From JAWKWH01 sp041582695 (GTDB taxonomy: Bacteria > Pseudomonadota > Alphaproteobacteria > Rhizobiales > Rhizobiaceae): a stretch of 7,783 nt of DNA. Under the pieces are notes generated by a model that was given only the letters and a program-made list of their open reading frames with translations, did no database searches and was not told the origin of the DNA. Made by a program: the position numbers and the translations under genes. Position 1 is the first letter of the stretch. Every line of letters starts with the position of its first letter. Of the stretch, positions 1 through 6,329 are shown in pieces. The stretch lies in the NCBI GenBank assembly GCA_041582695.1, contig JBFIBB010000169.1, positions 1-7,783 of the forward strand. The letters run 5' to 3'.

Positions 1-2
1 CC

Positions 3-44
3 ACCTGCGTGGAGCACTGGCAGTCCGGCCAGATGTCCGAATAA
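3..44 (+). CDS. 3' end of an unidentified gene (partial)
   Basis: The third forward frame reads TCVEHWQSGQMSE and then a TAA stop at 42-44. The residue mix looks like a normal hydrophilic protein C-terminus. The stop lies seven bases before a terminator-like hairpin, as expected for the end of a gene converging on the minus-strand gene at 101-1282. Only 13 residues are visible, too few to name a family. The other two forward frames also stay open over these few bases, so the call rests on stop placement and terminator position alone. Confidence 0.4.
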   Translation, partial: TCVEHWQSGQMSE

Positions 45-75
45 ACGAAAAGGCCGTCACCCGAAGCGACGGCCT
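39..75 (-). terminator. Rho-independent terminator of the minus-strand secreted-protein gene
   Basis: Plus-strand arms AGGCCGTC (51-58) and GACGGCCT (68-75) are perfectly complementary over 8 bp. Read on the minus strand, the loop contains C(TTCG)G, a highly stable UUCG tetraloop, and the stem is followed by TTTTCGTTTATT. This is a good intrinsic terminator for transcription coming leftward from the gene that stops at 101. On the plus strand the hairpin has no T run after it, so its use by the left-edge gene would be weaker. Confidence 0.8.
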
Positions 76-100
76 ATTGGCTGATGAACCGCCGCTTAGA

Positions 101-1282
101 CTATTGGTTGGCGAGCACTTTCACGCCAAGCTGGTTCGGCAGGTTTTCCGGCGCGCTCATACCGCCGGCGATAAGCAGGGCGACCGGCAGCGGCGTGCCG
201 GGAGTGGCGCTGACCTCTATGTTCCGCGGATTGTCGAGATAGGCGGAAACCGCAGTCGTCACCTCGGTGGCGAATTGCGGATTGTTGAGCTGCGCCAGTG
301 CAAACGGCAAAACCGCCTTTGCCTGGTTGGCGATGTCGGCAGGCCTCATGCCCTGCTGGGCGGCGACAAATTCCAGCACCTTGTTTGTCAGCGAGTTGTC
401 TTCGAATCGTATGCTGGCCGAATGGAAGGTGATCTGCTGCATCAGACCCAGCATCGCCAATCCCGTGTTTTCGTTTTCGCCTTCCTCCATCATCTTTTTC
501 TGTATGGCCTGCATCGATTCGATGAATTCCATCGTATAGCCGCCGATGTCGAGATTGATGTCCAGAGTTCCGGCATCGTTGACGATCAATGCCATCTTTT
601 CGATGGACATCCTGCCATCTTCGAGGGTCCAAGTGCCATATGAGTCGACCGACCCCTCAACAGTGCTGAATCCCAGCGCGGCAAACCCCGCGCGGGCCTC
701 GGGATCGGGAAACGCAGTCGAATTGATCTTGAAGCTCTCGATCAAGGTCTTGAAACTCGCCATCTTGCCGCCATCGGGGATATCGAGCGACGCATTGAGT
801 CTGGCAAGGTTGAACATCTCGCCACCCGGACCGCTTACAACAATGCCAGCGACATTGAAGCCCGAATACGGCACGGCCGAACGTATGGTCTTTTCGCCGC
901 CATCGGGTGGCAATACCAGGCCGGTCAGCGAGGTTCCGGAAATCGACAGTTTGATGCCATCGTTTTCGTTGGTGTAGTCGGGCAGGGATACCGTATCGAT
1001 CGTGTAAGTTCCGCCGTCTTCCTTCACACCTTGGAGAATTACTGCGCCGATGTCGGCGTCTTCATCAACGCCCGAGACCGTCGCCCTGACTTTGTCTAGA
1101 ACGATCGAGTCGCCGTTCTTGCTGACGTTGTCCCAAGTGACCTTGTAACCCAGCGTCGACAACCGTTCGGTGAGACGCTTGGCTACGTCGTCGGCCTCGA
1201 AGGCAAAAGCGGAACCTGAAAAGCAAAGCGCCGTCACGACGCCAGCACAAAGAGTGGATATTCGGCGGAAGCAGACGCACAT
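101..1282 (-). CDS. Secreted/periplasmic protein of unknown function
   Basis: This 393-residue protein begins with a clear Sec signal peptide: Arg6-Arg7, a hydrophobic core to about residue 21, and an AFA-type cleavage site near residue 27, giving a mature start FEADD. C20 is not in a proper lipobox, so a soluble periplasmic protein is more likely than a lipoprotein. The mature part has no further transmembrane segment. It alternates short beta-like stretches rich in Gly, Asp and Thr, has a helical Met/Glu-rich patch near residues 258-275 (QAIQKKMMEEGENEN), and ends LGVKVLANQ. I do not recognise a family with certainty; it resembles in style the large beta-rich periplasmic proteins of alphaproteobacteria such as DUF2125 members, but this is a guess. 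The start is supported by a GAAGGA ribosome binding site (plus positions 1291-1296) eight bases upstream. It is transcribed alone, divergently from the hydrolase, and has its own terminator. Confidence 0.85.
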   Translation of the reverse strand: MCVCFRRISTLCAGVVTALCFSGSAFAFEADDVAKRLTERLSTLGYKVTWDNVSKNGDSIVLDKVRATVSGVDEDADIGAVILQGVKEDGGTYTIDTVSLPDYTNENDGIKLSISGTSLTGLVLPPDGGEKTIRSAVPYSGFNVAGIVVSGPGGEMFNLARLNASLDIPDGGKMASFKTLIESFKINSTAFPDPEARAGFAALGFSTVEGSVDSYGTWTLEDGRMSIEKMALIVNDAGTLDINLDIGGYTMEFIESMQAIQKKMMEEGENENTGLAMLGLMQQITFHSASIRFEDNSLTNKVLEFVAAQQGMRPADIANQAKAVLPFALAQLNNPQFATEVTTAVSAYLDNPRNIEVSATPGTPLPVALLIAGGMSAPENLPNQLGVKVLANQ

Positions 1283-1436
1283 GTTTGTTTTCCTTCGTCA
1301 AAAAATTAACATGCCGCGTTGCAAAGTGCGGCAAAGGCTACAAATGATCATCAGATTGTGTAGAAGTCATGATGCGCGATTTTTTGGCTGTTTGGCAATT
1401 GCCGTATTCGGAATACCGGGCTGGGTGGTGAACAAT
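1283..1436. promoter_or_regulatory. Divergent intergenic region between secreted-protein gene and hydrolase gene
   Basis: These 154 bases separate two divergent starts and must hold both promoters. The stretch is clearly more AT-rich than the genes on either side, for example the A/T run around 1299-1310 and the T run at 1380-1385. It contains a perfect 10-base palindrome, GGCAATTGCC, at 1394-1403, which could be an operator. I could not assign convincing -35/-10 pairs for either direction. If the hydrolase instead starts at ATG 1344, the region shrinks to 61 bases. Confidence 0.45.
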
Positions 1437-2297
1437 TTGGTACTGAAAGCAAAGTTCCGGCTCCTGAAAGTCGCGCCCTTCCTGATTCTTCTTCTTTTCC
1501 TTGCACCGTTGCAGGCACACGCCGTCAAACTGACTGAGGGCGTTACCTATTCGCGCGGTCTGAAACTGGACATTCATGCTCCCGACGACGCTGGCAAGCG
1601 CTTCCTGTTCATTCGAACCGGCAGTCTCGCCCCGGTCGTGCTTTATGTTCATGGCGGCGGATGGGTGAAAGGTTCGCGCAAGAAAGTGTACGGTCTGCCC
1701 GAATGGCTTACATCGCGCGGATACGTTCTGGTGGCGATCGACTACCGGAAAATCCCGCAGACCAACATCGACGGGCAGGTAAGCGACGTTGCAAGGGCGG
1801 TCGCATGGACTAGAAGCAATATCAAACGCTATGGCGGCGACCCGACCCGCATCGTCCTCATGGGCCATTCTGCCGGCGCGCATCTGGTGGCGCTGGCGAC
1901 CGCGCAAGGCAAGGTCGGCAACATACGCGGCGTCATTCCGGACGACGTGCAGGCCTATGATGTGGTTGCCTATGTATCCAAGCGTGGCACGATAGGTCCG
2001 ATGTTCGGGCGGGCATTTACCGACAATCCCGACAACTGGGTGCGCTGGTCGCCGATAACCTATGCCAGGCGCGCTTCCGGCCTGCCGCCGCATCTGGTGA
2101 TGTATTCGCGAAGCCAGGGCGAGCGCAGACGATCAATTTCGCTCGGCTACGCCAATGTCCTGAAAAGCCGCGGCACGCAGGTATCAGTGTTTCACGGCAC
2201 GAGCTACACACACGGCGCGATCGCTTCCCGCCTCGGTCGGAAAGGCGATGCGGCAACCAAGGCGGTTGAGCAGTTCCTGAGCCTCGTGATGCGTTAG
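1437..2297 (+). CDS. Exported alpha/beta hydrolase (HSL/carboxylesterase-like)
   Basis: A serine hydrolase of the alpha/beta fold, probably acting on an ester in the periplasm; the substrate is unknown. Visible motifs are the oxyanion-hole HGGGW (codons 1650-1664), the nucleophile elbow GHSAG (1863-1877, Ser at 1869) and a late His in YTHG (His codon 2211). The usual Asp between them is not obvious: where a GxxD loop is expected the protein reads SRSQGERRR, so Glu may replace it. I chose TTG 1437 because GGTGGTGA at 1424-1431 is a near-consensus Shine-Dalgarno at good spacing, and the product (286 residues) starts with a compact signal peptide ending LQAHA. Alternatives are GTG 1425/1428, or ATG 1344 with AAAGG six bases upstream; the latter gives 317 residues with an AT-rich, unlikely leader. 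The gene stands alone between the divergent region and hisC. Confidence 0.85.
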   Translation: MVLKAKFRLLKVAPFLILLLFLAPLQAHAVKLTEGVTYSRGLKLDIHAPDDAGKRFLFIRTGSLAPVVLYVHGGGWVKGSRKKVYGLPEWLTSRGYVLVAIDYRKIPQTNIDGQVSDVARAVAWTRSNIKRYGGDPTRIVLMGHSAGAHLVALATAQGKVGNIRGVIPDDVQAYDVVAYVSKRGTIGPMFGRAFTDNPDNWVRWSPITYARRASGLPPHLVMYSRSQGERRRSISLGYANVLKSRGTQVSVFHGTSYTHGAIASRLGRKGDAATKAVEQFLSLVMR

Positions 2298-2347
2298 CCA
2301 TAGCGCATGACCGCATGGTTTCAATTGCAAGGAAAATGCTCTAAATC
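2298..2347. repeat. Possible dispersed rhizobial intergenic repeat
   Basis: The stretch after the hydrolase stop, ending AAAATGCTCTAAATC (2333-2347), reads on the other strand as GATTTAGAGCATTTT. This wording, TTAGAGCAT followed by a short variable stretch, is one I associate with short intergenic repeats in Rhizobiales genomes. It also contains overlapping small palindromes CAATTG and TTGCAA at 2322-2330. Only one copy is in the window, so the repeat nature is inferred from memory of the motif, not shown here. Confidence 0.3.
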
Positions 2348-2406
2348 CCGGCGCGATCGCGAACGGCCAGCCGCCGCGCTCCCTTGTCCGCAAACGAGAT
2401 TACGTC

Positions 2407-3507
2407 ATGAGACAGCCCACCTTCCCCCAGCCGCACCCCGGCATTTTGGACATTGCCGCCTATGTTCCCGGCCGCGAGAGCGTTGCCGGCGTCGCGAAGG
2501 TGTGGAAACTGTCCTCCAACGAAACGCCGCTCGGTGCATCACCTTCGGTCTCCGCAGCTATCGAGAAAGCCACGGCGAACCTGGCGCTCTACCCGGACGG
2601 GCAGGCAATGCGGCTGCGAGAGGCGCTCGCCGAAACACACGGGTTAAACGCAGCCAACATCGTCTGCGGCAACGGGTCTGACGACCTGCTGGCGCTGCTG
2701 GCGCACACATATCTGGCGCCCGGCGATGAGGGAATTTTCACCGAGCACGGTTTTCTGGTCTACAAAATCCAGATACTGGCCGCGGGCGCCAAGCCCGTCG
2801 CAGTGCCGGAAACGGAAGAGCGCGCAGATGTCGACGCCATACTAGCGGCGGTGACGAAGCGCACCAAAATCGTCTTCCTCGCCAACCCGAACAATCCGAC
2901 GGGCACATATCTGCCCTTCGAGGAAGTGCGCAGGCTGCATGCCGGCCTGCCGGACGATGTGGTGCTGGTGCTGGATGCCGCCTATGCCGAGTATGTACGG
3001 CGCAATGACTATGAAGCCGGAATCGAGCTGGTTTCGTCTTCGGCCAATGTCGTAATGACCCGCACATTCTCGAAGATCCACGGGCTTGCAGGCCTCAGGA
3101 TCGGCTGGATGTATGCGCCGGCGGCAATCGCCGACGCGGTCAACCGGATCCGCGGTCCATTCAACGTCAATGCCGTGGCCATAGCCGCCGGAACCGCGGC
3201 CATTCGCGACCGCGCCCATGTGGACAAGGCGGTTGCACACAATTCGCTGTGGCGGGAGCGGCTGACCGGCAGCCTCGCCGAACTCGGACTGCGCATCACG
3301 CCAAGTGTTGCCAATTTCCTGCTGATTCACTTCCCGGACGGCGACAGCAAAAGGACCGCGGAAGCAGCGGACAACTTCCTGTGCGAGCGCGGATTCGTGC
3401 TCAGGCGAGTTACCGCGTACGGCTTCCCCAATGCTTTGCGGATGACGATCGGCAGCGAGGAAGCTAATATGGGCGCCGTTGCGGCCCTGAAAGACTTCAT
3501 GAGCTGA
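2407..3507 (+). CDS. hisC: Histidinol-phosphate / aromatic aminotransferase
   Basis: A 366-residue fold-type I PLP aminotransferase, the usual HisC length. It transfers the amino group of glutamate to imidazole acetol phosphate (histidine synthesis); many relatives also act on prephenate or phenylpyruvates. In order it shows the substrate loop SSNETPLGAS (37-45), the GNGSDD phosphate-binding turn (88-93), NPNNPTGTY (160-168), DAAYAEY with Asp190 and Tyr193, the PLP lysine Lys223 in TFSKIHGLAGLRIGW, and the carboxylate-binding Arg345 in NALRMTIGS. All key residues are present. The start fits the family N-terminus (PHPGILDIAAYVPG); the upstream CGAG is a weak ribosome site. tyrC follows after four bases, so the pair is probably cotranscribed. 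This suggests that the enzyme serves tyrosine/phenylalanine synthesis at least in part, as described for the hisC-like gene beside tyrC in Zymomonas mobilis. Whether a second hisC exists in the genome cannot be seen here. Confidence 0.95.
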   Translation: MRQPTFPQPHPGILDIAAYVPGRESVAGVAKVWKLSSNETPLGASPSVSAAIEKATANLALYPDGQAMRLREALAETHGLNAANIVCGNGSDDLLALLAHTYLAPGDEGIFTEHGFLVYKIQILAAGAKPVAVPETEERADVDAILAAVTKRTKIVFLANPNNPTGTYLPFEEVRRLHAGLPDDVVLVLDAAYAEYVRRNDYEAGIELVSSSANVVMTRTFSKIHGLAGLRIGWMYAPAAIADAVNRIRGPFNVNAVAIAAGTAAIRDRAHVDKAVAHNSLWRERLTGSLAELGLRITPSVANFLLIHFPDGDSKRTAEAADNFLCERGFVLRRVTAYGFPNALRMTIGSEEANMGAVAALKDFMS

Positions 3508-3511
3508 TGCG

Positions 3512-4465
3512 ATGAGTGACGCGATCCGCAAAGTATCGATAGTGGGACAGGGGTTGATCGGCTCCTCGATCACGCGGGCGATCTATGCCCGCGACATCAA
3601 CGCCAACGTCGTCGTCACGGATTCTTCCGACAAGGTCAGGCGAAAGGTCCGTGAACTCGGACTGGGCCAGGCCCGGGTCGTCGACGATTGCGTCGAAGCG
3701 GTCAAAGGCGCCGACCTGGTGATCCTCTGCGTACCCGTTCGTCAGATCGCGAAGGTCGCCAAGCTGGTCGCTCCGGCAATGAAGCCGGGGGCGATTCTTT
3801 CGGACGTCGGTTCGGTAAAGGCGTCGGTGACGGCGGAAATCGAGGCGGCCATAACTGCGGATGTCGAGCTTGTGCCGGCACATCCGCTTGCCGGAACGGA
3901 ATTGTCGGGACCGGAAGCCGGCCTGCCGAGCCTTTTCGAAAACCGTTGGTGCATACTGACGCCGACGGAGAAAACCAGCCCGCAGGCAGTCGAAAAACTC
4001 GTCAAGTTCTGGGAAGCGCTCGGTTCGAAGACCGAAGTCATGTCGCCGCTGCATCATGATTTCGTGCTTTCCATCACCAGCCACCTGCCCCACCTCGCCG
4101 CGTTCGCGATTTTTCACACTGCCAAGAAGTACGAGGGGGAGACGGGCTCGGATGTGGTGAAGTTCTCCGCAGGCGGATTTCGCGACTTCACACGAATTGC
4201 CTCGTCGAATCCGTCGATGTGGCGCGACATATTCATCGGCAACAAGCCGCAGTTGCTTGAAATCCTCAAACGGTTCATCGCCGACCTTCAGGTCTTTTCC
4301 GACGCGATCGAAGCCGAAGACCTCGAGACACTGACCGGCCTGTTGTCGCAAAGCCGCATCACCCGCAGGAAGGTTATCGAGAAAGAACATATCTCGGTGC
4401 AGCCCAAATCCGATCAGGAAAAATCGGATCGTGTGCTGATCCGGCCTTACGCGTCCGATTTCTGA
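3512..4465 (+). CDS. tyrC: Prephenate/arogenate dehydrogenase
   Basis: A 317-residue NAD(P)-dependent dehydrogenase that oxidatively decarboxylates prephenate to 4-hydroxyphenylpyruvate and/or arogenate to tyrosine in the cytoplasm. Residues 7-36 form a Rossmann beta-alpha-beta with GQGLIGSS (12-19). Further family marks are DVGSVKASV (98-106), the HPLAGTELSGP block with the conserved His124, HDFVLSITSHLPHLAAF (182-198), and GGFRDFTRIASSNPSMW (221-237) with Arg224 and Arg228 in the substrate-binding segment. It has neither a fused chorismate mutase nor a C-terminal ACT domain; after the helical dimer region it ends in a short charged tail (about 291-317). Feedback control through an ACT domain is therefore not expected. 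The four-base gap from hisC and only a weak GAG upstream point to translational coupling. I use tyrC because of the hisC pairing and possible dual substrate; tyrA would also be acceptable. Confidence 0.93.
   Translation: MSDAIRKVSIVGQGLIGSSITRAIYARDINANVVVTDSSDKVRRKVRELGLGQARVVDDCVEAVKGADLVILCVPVRQIAKVAKLVAPAMKPGAILSDVGSVKASVTAEIEAAITADVELVPAHPLAGTELSGPEAGLPSLFENRWCILTPTEKTSPQAVEKLVKFWEALGSKTEVMSPLHHDFVLSITSHLPHLAAFAIFHTAKKYEGETGSDVVKFSAGGFRDFTRIASSNPSMWRDIFIGNKPQLLEILKRFIADLQVFSDAIEAEDLETLTGLLSQSRITRRKVIEKEHISVQPKSDQEKSDRVLIRPYASDF
4408..4443 (+). promoter_or_regulatory. Two overlapping alternative hairpins at the end of tyrC
   Basis: ATCCGAT (4408-4414) can pair with ATCGGAT (4423-4429). 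The second arm overlaps CGGATC (4425-4430), which can pair instead with GATCCG (4438-4443). The two stems exclude each other and lie just upstream of the transporter start. No T run follows, so this is not an intrinsic terminator. A role in modulating read-through or translation of the transporter is possible, but chance is a fair alternative. Confidence 0.25.
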
Positions 4466-4468
4466 AAC

Positions 4469-5725
4469 ATGAACCGGAGAAAAGGGCGAAAAAGCACCGG
4501 TGCGATTGGCACACGGGCCGATTCGGTTACTACTCGCTCGATGAAGGCCCGGTCCATCGCCCTTTTGCTGGTCGCCGAAGTGGCGGGCATGAGCCTTTGG
4601 TTCGTCTCGGCGGCAATTCTTCCGGAAATGATCAGCGAAAGCGCGATTACCCCGTTCCGGCAAGCCGCTCTTTCCAGCAGCGTGCAGGCCGGATTTGTCG
4701 CCGGCGCGCTGATCTCGGCGTTTTTCGGTTTCGCCGACCGCTTCGATCCCCGGCGGGTTTTCGCCTTCTCGGCCCTGTGCGCGGCAACCGCGAACGCCGT
4801 GCTGCTTATTGCGGAACCGGGCGGCAACGCCGCGATCACGGCGCGATTTCTGACAGGAGCGCTGCTTGCCGGCGTCTACCCCGTCGGCATGAAAATCGCG
4901 GTCGGCTGGGGAGACCGCGACCGCGGCCTGCTGGTCGGCTCGCTGGTGGGGGCGCTGACGCTCGGCAACGCCCTGCCCCACCTGATTTCGCTTGGCGGCG
5001 GCTCCGACTGGCGGTTTACCGTCATTGTGGCATCGGTTATTTGCGCCATGGCCGGACTACTTTGCCTGGCTGTATCGCTCGGGCCGCATCACGGTGTTGC
5101 GGCCAGGTTCGATCCGCGCGTGATCACGCAGGCCTGGACCAACCGGCGCGTTCGCCTCGCCTATCTCGGCTATTTCGGCCATATGTGGGAGCTGTTTTCC
5201 ATGTGGGCGTGGATCGGCGCGGCAACGGCGGTGTCCTACGGAGCGACGATGGCCGAGACCGACGCGCTCTGGCTTTCGAAGGTCACGGCGTTCTGCGTCA
5301 TCGCCATCGGCGGCGTGTTCTGTGTCCCCGCGGGATACTGGGCCGACCGCATCGGCAAGGCGGAAGTTGCGGCAATCGCCATGGTTGTCAGCAGCCTGTC
5401 TGCCGTCGCGACGGCGCTTACCTTTGGCGGGCCCGCCTGGCTTACCTTCGCGGTGGTCATCATCTGGGGGATGTCGGTCATTCCCGATTCTGCTCAGTTT
5501 TCCGCGCTTGTTGCAGACGCCTCGCCGCCCGAACAGGCAGGCAGCCTGATGACATTCCAGACGGCCATCGGGTTTGCGCTCACATTCTTTACGGTGCAGA
5601 TCACGCCAGTGGCCGCCGAAGCATATGGCTGGCCGCTGGTGCTTGCCGCCATGGCGGTCGGACCCGCGCTCGGCATTGTTGCGATGATCCGCCTCCGGGC
5701 TCTGCTCAAATACGCGCAGTCTTGA
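4469..5725 (+). CDS. MFS transporter, 12 transmembrane helices
   Basis: A major facilitator superfamily permease of the inner membrane; the substrate cannot be told from sequence. From ATG 4469 it has 418 residues. Twelve hydrophobic segments can be followed: about 28-48, 66-90, 96-116, 122-148, 152-172, 179-203, then after a cytoplasmic loop 228-257, 266-294, 299-318, 321-347, 355-380 and 386-411. The motif-A equivalent after helix 2 is degenerate (FFGFADRFDPRR); the second-half equivalent is PAGYWADRIGKAE. The N-terminal half is close to the pattern LWFVSAAILPEM seen in many uncharacterised rhizobial MFS proteins. The first 24 residues are basic and polar, so ATG 4541 (MKARSIALL, 394 residues) is an equally credible start; neither ATG has a strong ribosome site. 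It starts three bases after tyrC on the long model, suggesting cotranscription with hisC-tyrC. Export or uptake of an aromatic compound is only a guess. Confidence 0.9.
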   Translation: MNRRKGRKSTGAIGTRADSVTTRSMKARSIALLLVAEVAGMSLWFVSAAILPEMISESAITPFRQAALSSSVQAGFVAGALISAFFGFADRFDPRRVFAFSALCAATANAVLLIAEPGGNAAITARFLTGALLAGVYPVGMKIAVGWGDRDRGLLVGSLVGALTLGNALPHLISLGGGSDWRFTVIVASVICAMAGLLCLAVSLGPHHGVAARFDPRVITQAWTNRRVRLAYLGYFGHMWELFSMWAWIGAATAVSYGATMAETDALWLSKVTAFCVIAIGGVFCVPAGYWADRIGKAEVAAIAMVVSSLSAVATALTFGGPAWLTFAVVIIWGMSVIPDSAQFSALVADASPPEQAGSLMTFQTAIGFALTFFTVQITPVAAEAYGWPLVLAAMAVGPALGIVAMIRLRALLKYAQS

Positions 5726-5786
5726 TTTTTTCGAGTGCAGCCTATTTACCCAGTTTCGGGAAATGGGACCGCGTGTATCCGCCAAA

Positions 5787-6329
5787 ATGAACACGCCGGA
5801 GGAAATCAACGAATTGATCGCCCGGGTTGCGCTCGGCGACCGGGATGCGTTCCGGCGACTTTACCGCGCGACATCTGCGAAACTATTCGGCATCTGTCTT
5901 CGTATCTTGAGGGACAGGGGAGAAGCCGAAGACGCTTTGCAGGAAGTTTATGTCAAGATCTGGCAAAATGCGAAGAGCTACGCGACGGATCGGTACAGCC
6001 CCATGTCCTGGCTGATTGCAATCGCGCGCAATCACGCAATCGACCGGATCAGGGCGAAAAGGCCGGCCGCCGCTGACATCGATGACGCGATCGATGTTTC
6101 AGACGGCGCGCTTGATCCGGAACAGGCGGCCGTGGCGCGATCCGAAAGCCACAGGATCGACAACTGCCTCGACGAGTTGGAGGAAATGCGGGCGAACGCG
6201 GTGCGCGGCGCCTATCTCGACGGTTACAGTTATCTCGAGCTGGCCGAACGCCACGGCGTGCCGCTCAACACGATGCGAACCTGGCTGCGGCGCAGCCTGA
6301 TCAAACTGAAAGAGTGCCTGGAGCGATGA
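5787..6329 (+). CDS. ECF sigma factor, SigK-like
   Basis: An extracytoplasmic-function RNA polymerase sigma factor of 180 residues that should direct polymerase to the promoters of this locus when released from its anti-sigma factor. Region 2 covers roughly residues 19-92: AFRRLYRATSAKLFGICLRI, then AEDALQEVYVKIW (core-binding region 2.2) and MSWLIAIARNHAIDRIRAKR (2.3-2.4, -10 recognition). An acidic linker with DIDDAIDVSDGALDPE follows. Region 4 covers about 125-178, with the helix-turn-helix YSYLELAERHGVPLNTMRTWLRRSL for -35 recognition. There is no extra C-terminal domain. The start is chosen by family resemblance (MNTPEEINELIARVALGD); an in-frame ATG at 5763 would add eight residues, and neither has a clear Shine-Dalgarno. 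It overlaps the anti-sigma gene by ATGA, the usual arrangement for a sigma/anti-sigma pair. Similarity to the SigK group is judged from the partner type and sequence style. Confidence 0.93.
   Translation: MNTPEEINELIARVALGDRDAFRRLYRATSAKLFGICLRILRDRGEAEDALQEVYVKIWQNAKSYATDRYSPMSWLIAIARNHAIDRIRAKRPAAADIDDAIDVSDGALDPEQAAVARSESHRIDNCLDELEEMRANAVRGAYLDGYSYLELAERHGVPLNTMRTWLRRSLIKLKECLER

Noticed and set aside
1200..1282. Lipoprotein signal on the minus-strand secreted protein
   Set aside because: The only cysteine in range (Cys20) is preceded by TAL, with Leu at -1, which does not fit a lipobox; an AFA-type Sec cleavage site follows.
1338..2093. A 251-codon minus-strand open frame across the hydrolase gene
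   Set aside because: The plus strand carries the HGGGW and GHSAG motifs, and the antisense product shows no domain or credible start context.
2319..2347. Sigma-70 promoter for hisC (TTTCAA, 17 bases, TAAATC)
   Set aside because: Each hexamer matches the consensus at only three of six positions, so it cannot be told from chance.
2352..2361. CGCGATCGCG palindrome before hisC as an operator
   Set aside because: Short GC-rich palindromes of this kind are common in such genomes, and nothing else around it supports a binding site.
3497..4981. A 494-codon open frame on the minus strand across tyrC and the start of the transporter gene
   Set aside because: It is antisense to two clear family members, its composition is rich in Arg, Gly, Asp and His as expected for an antisense frame in GC-rich DNA, and it has no recognisable domain.
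5726..5786. An ECF promoter for autoregulation of the sigma gene (GGGAAA near 5758 and CGT at 5772)
   Set aside because: The spacing between the two elements is only about eight bases, far from the 16-17 needed.
5057..5809. A 250-codon minus-strand open frame under the transporter
   Set aside because: It opposes transmembrane-coding sequence and gives a charged, low-information product typical of antisense frames.
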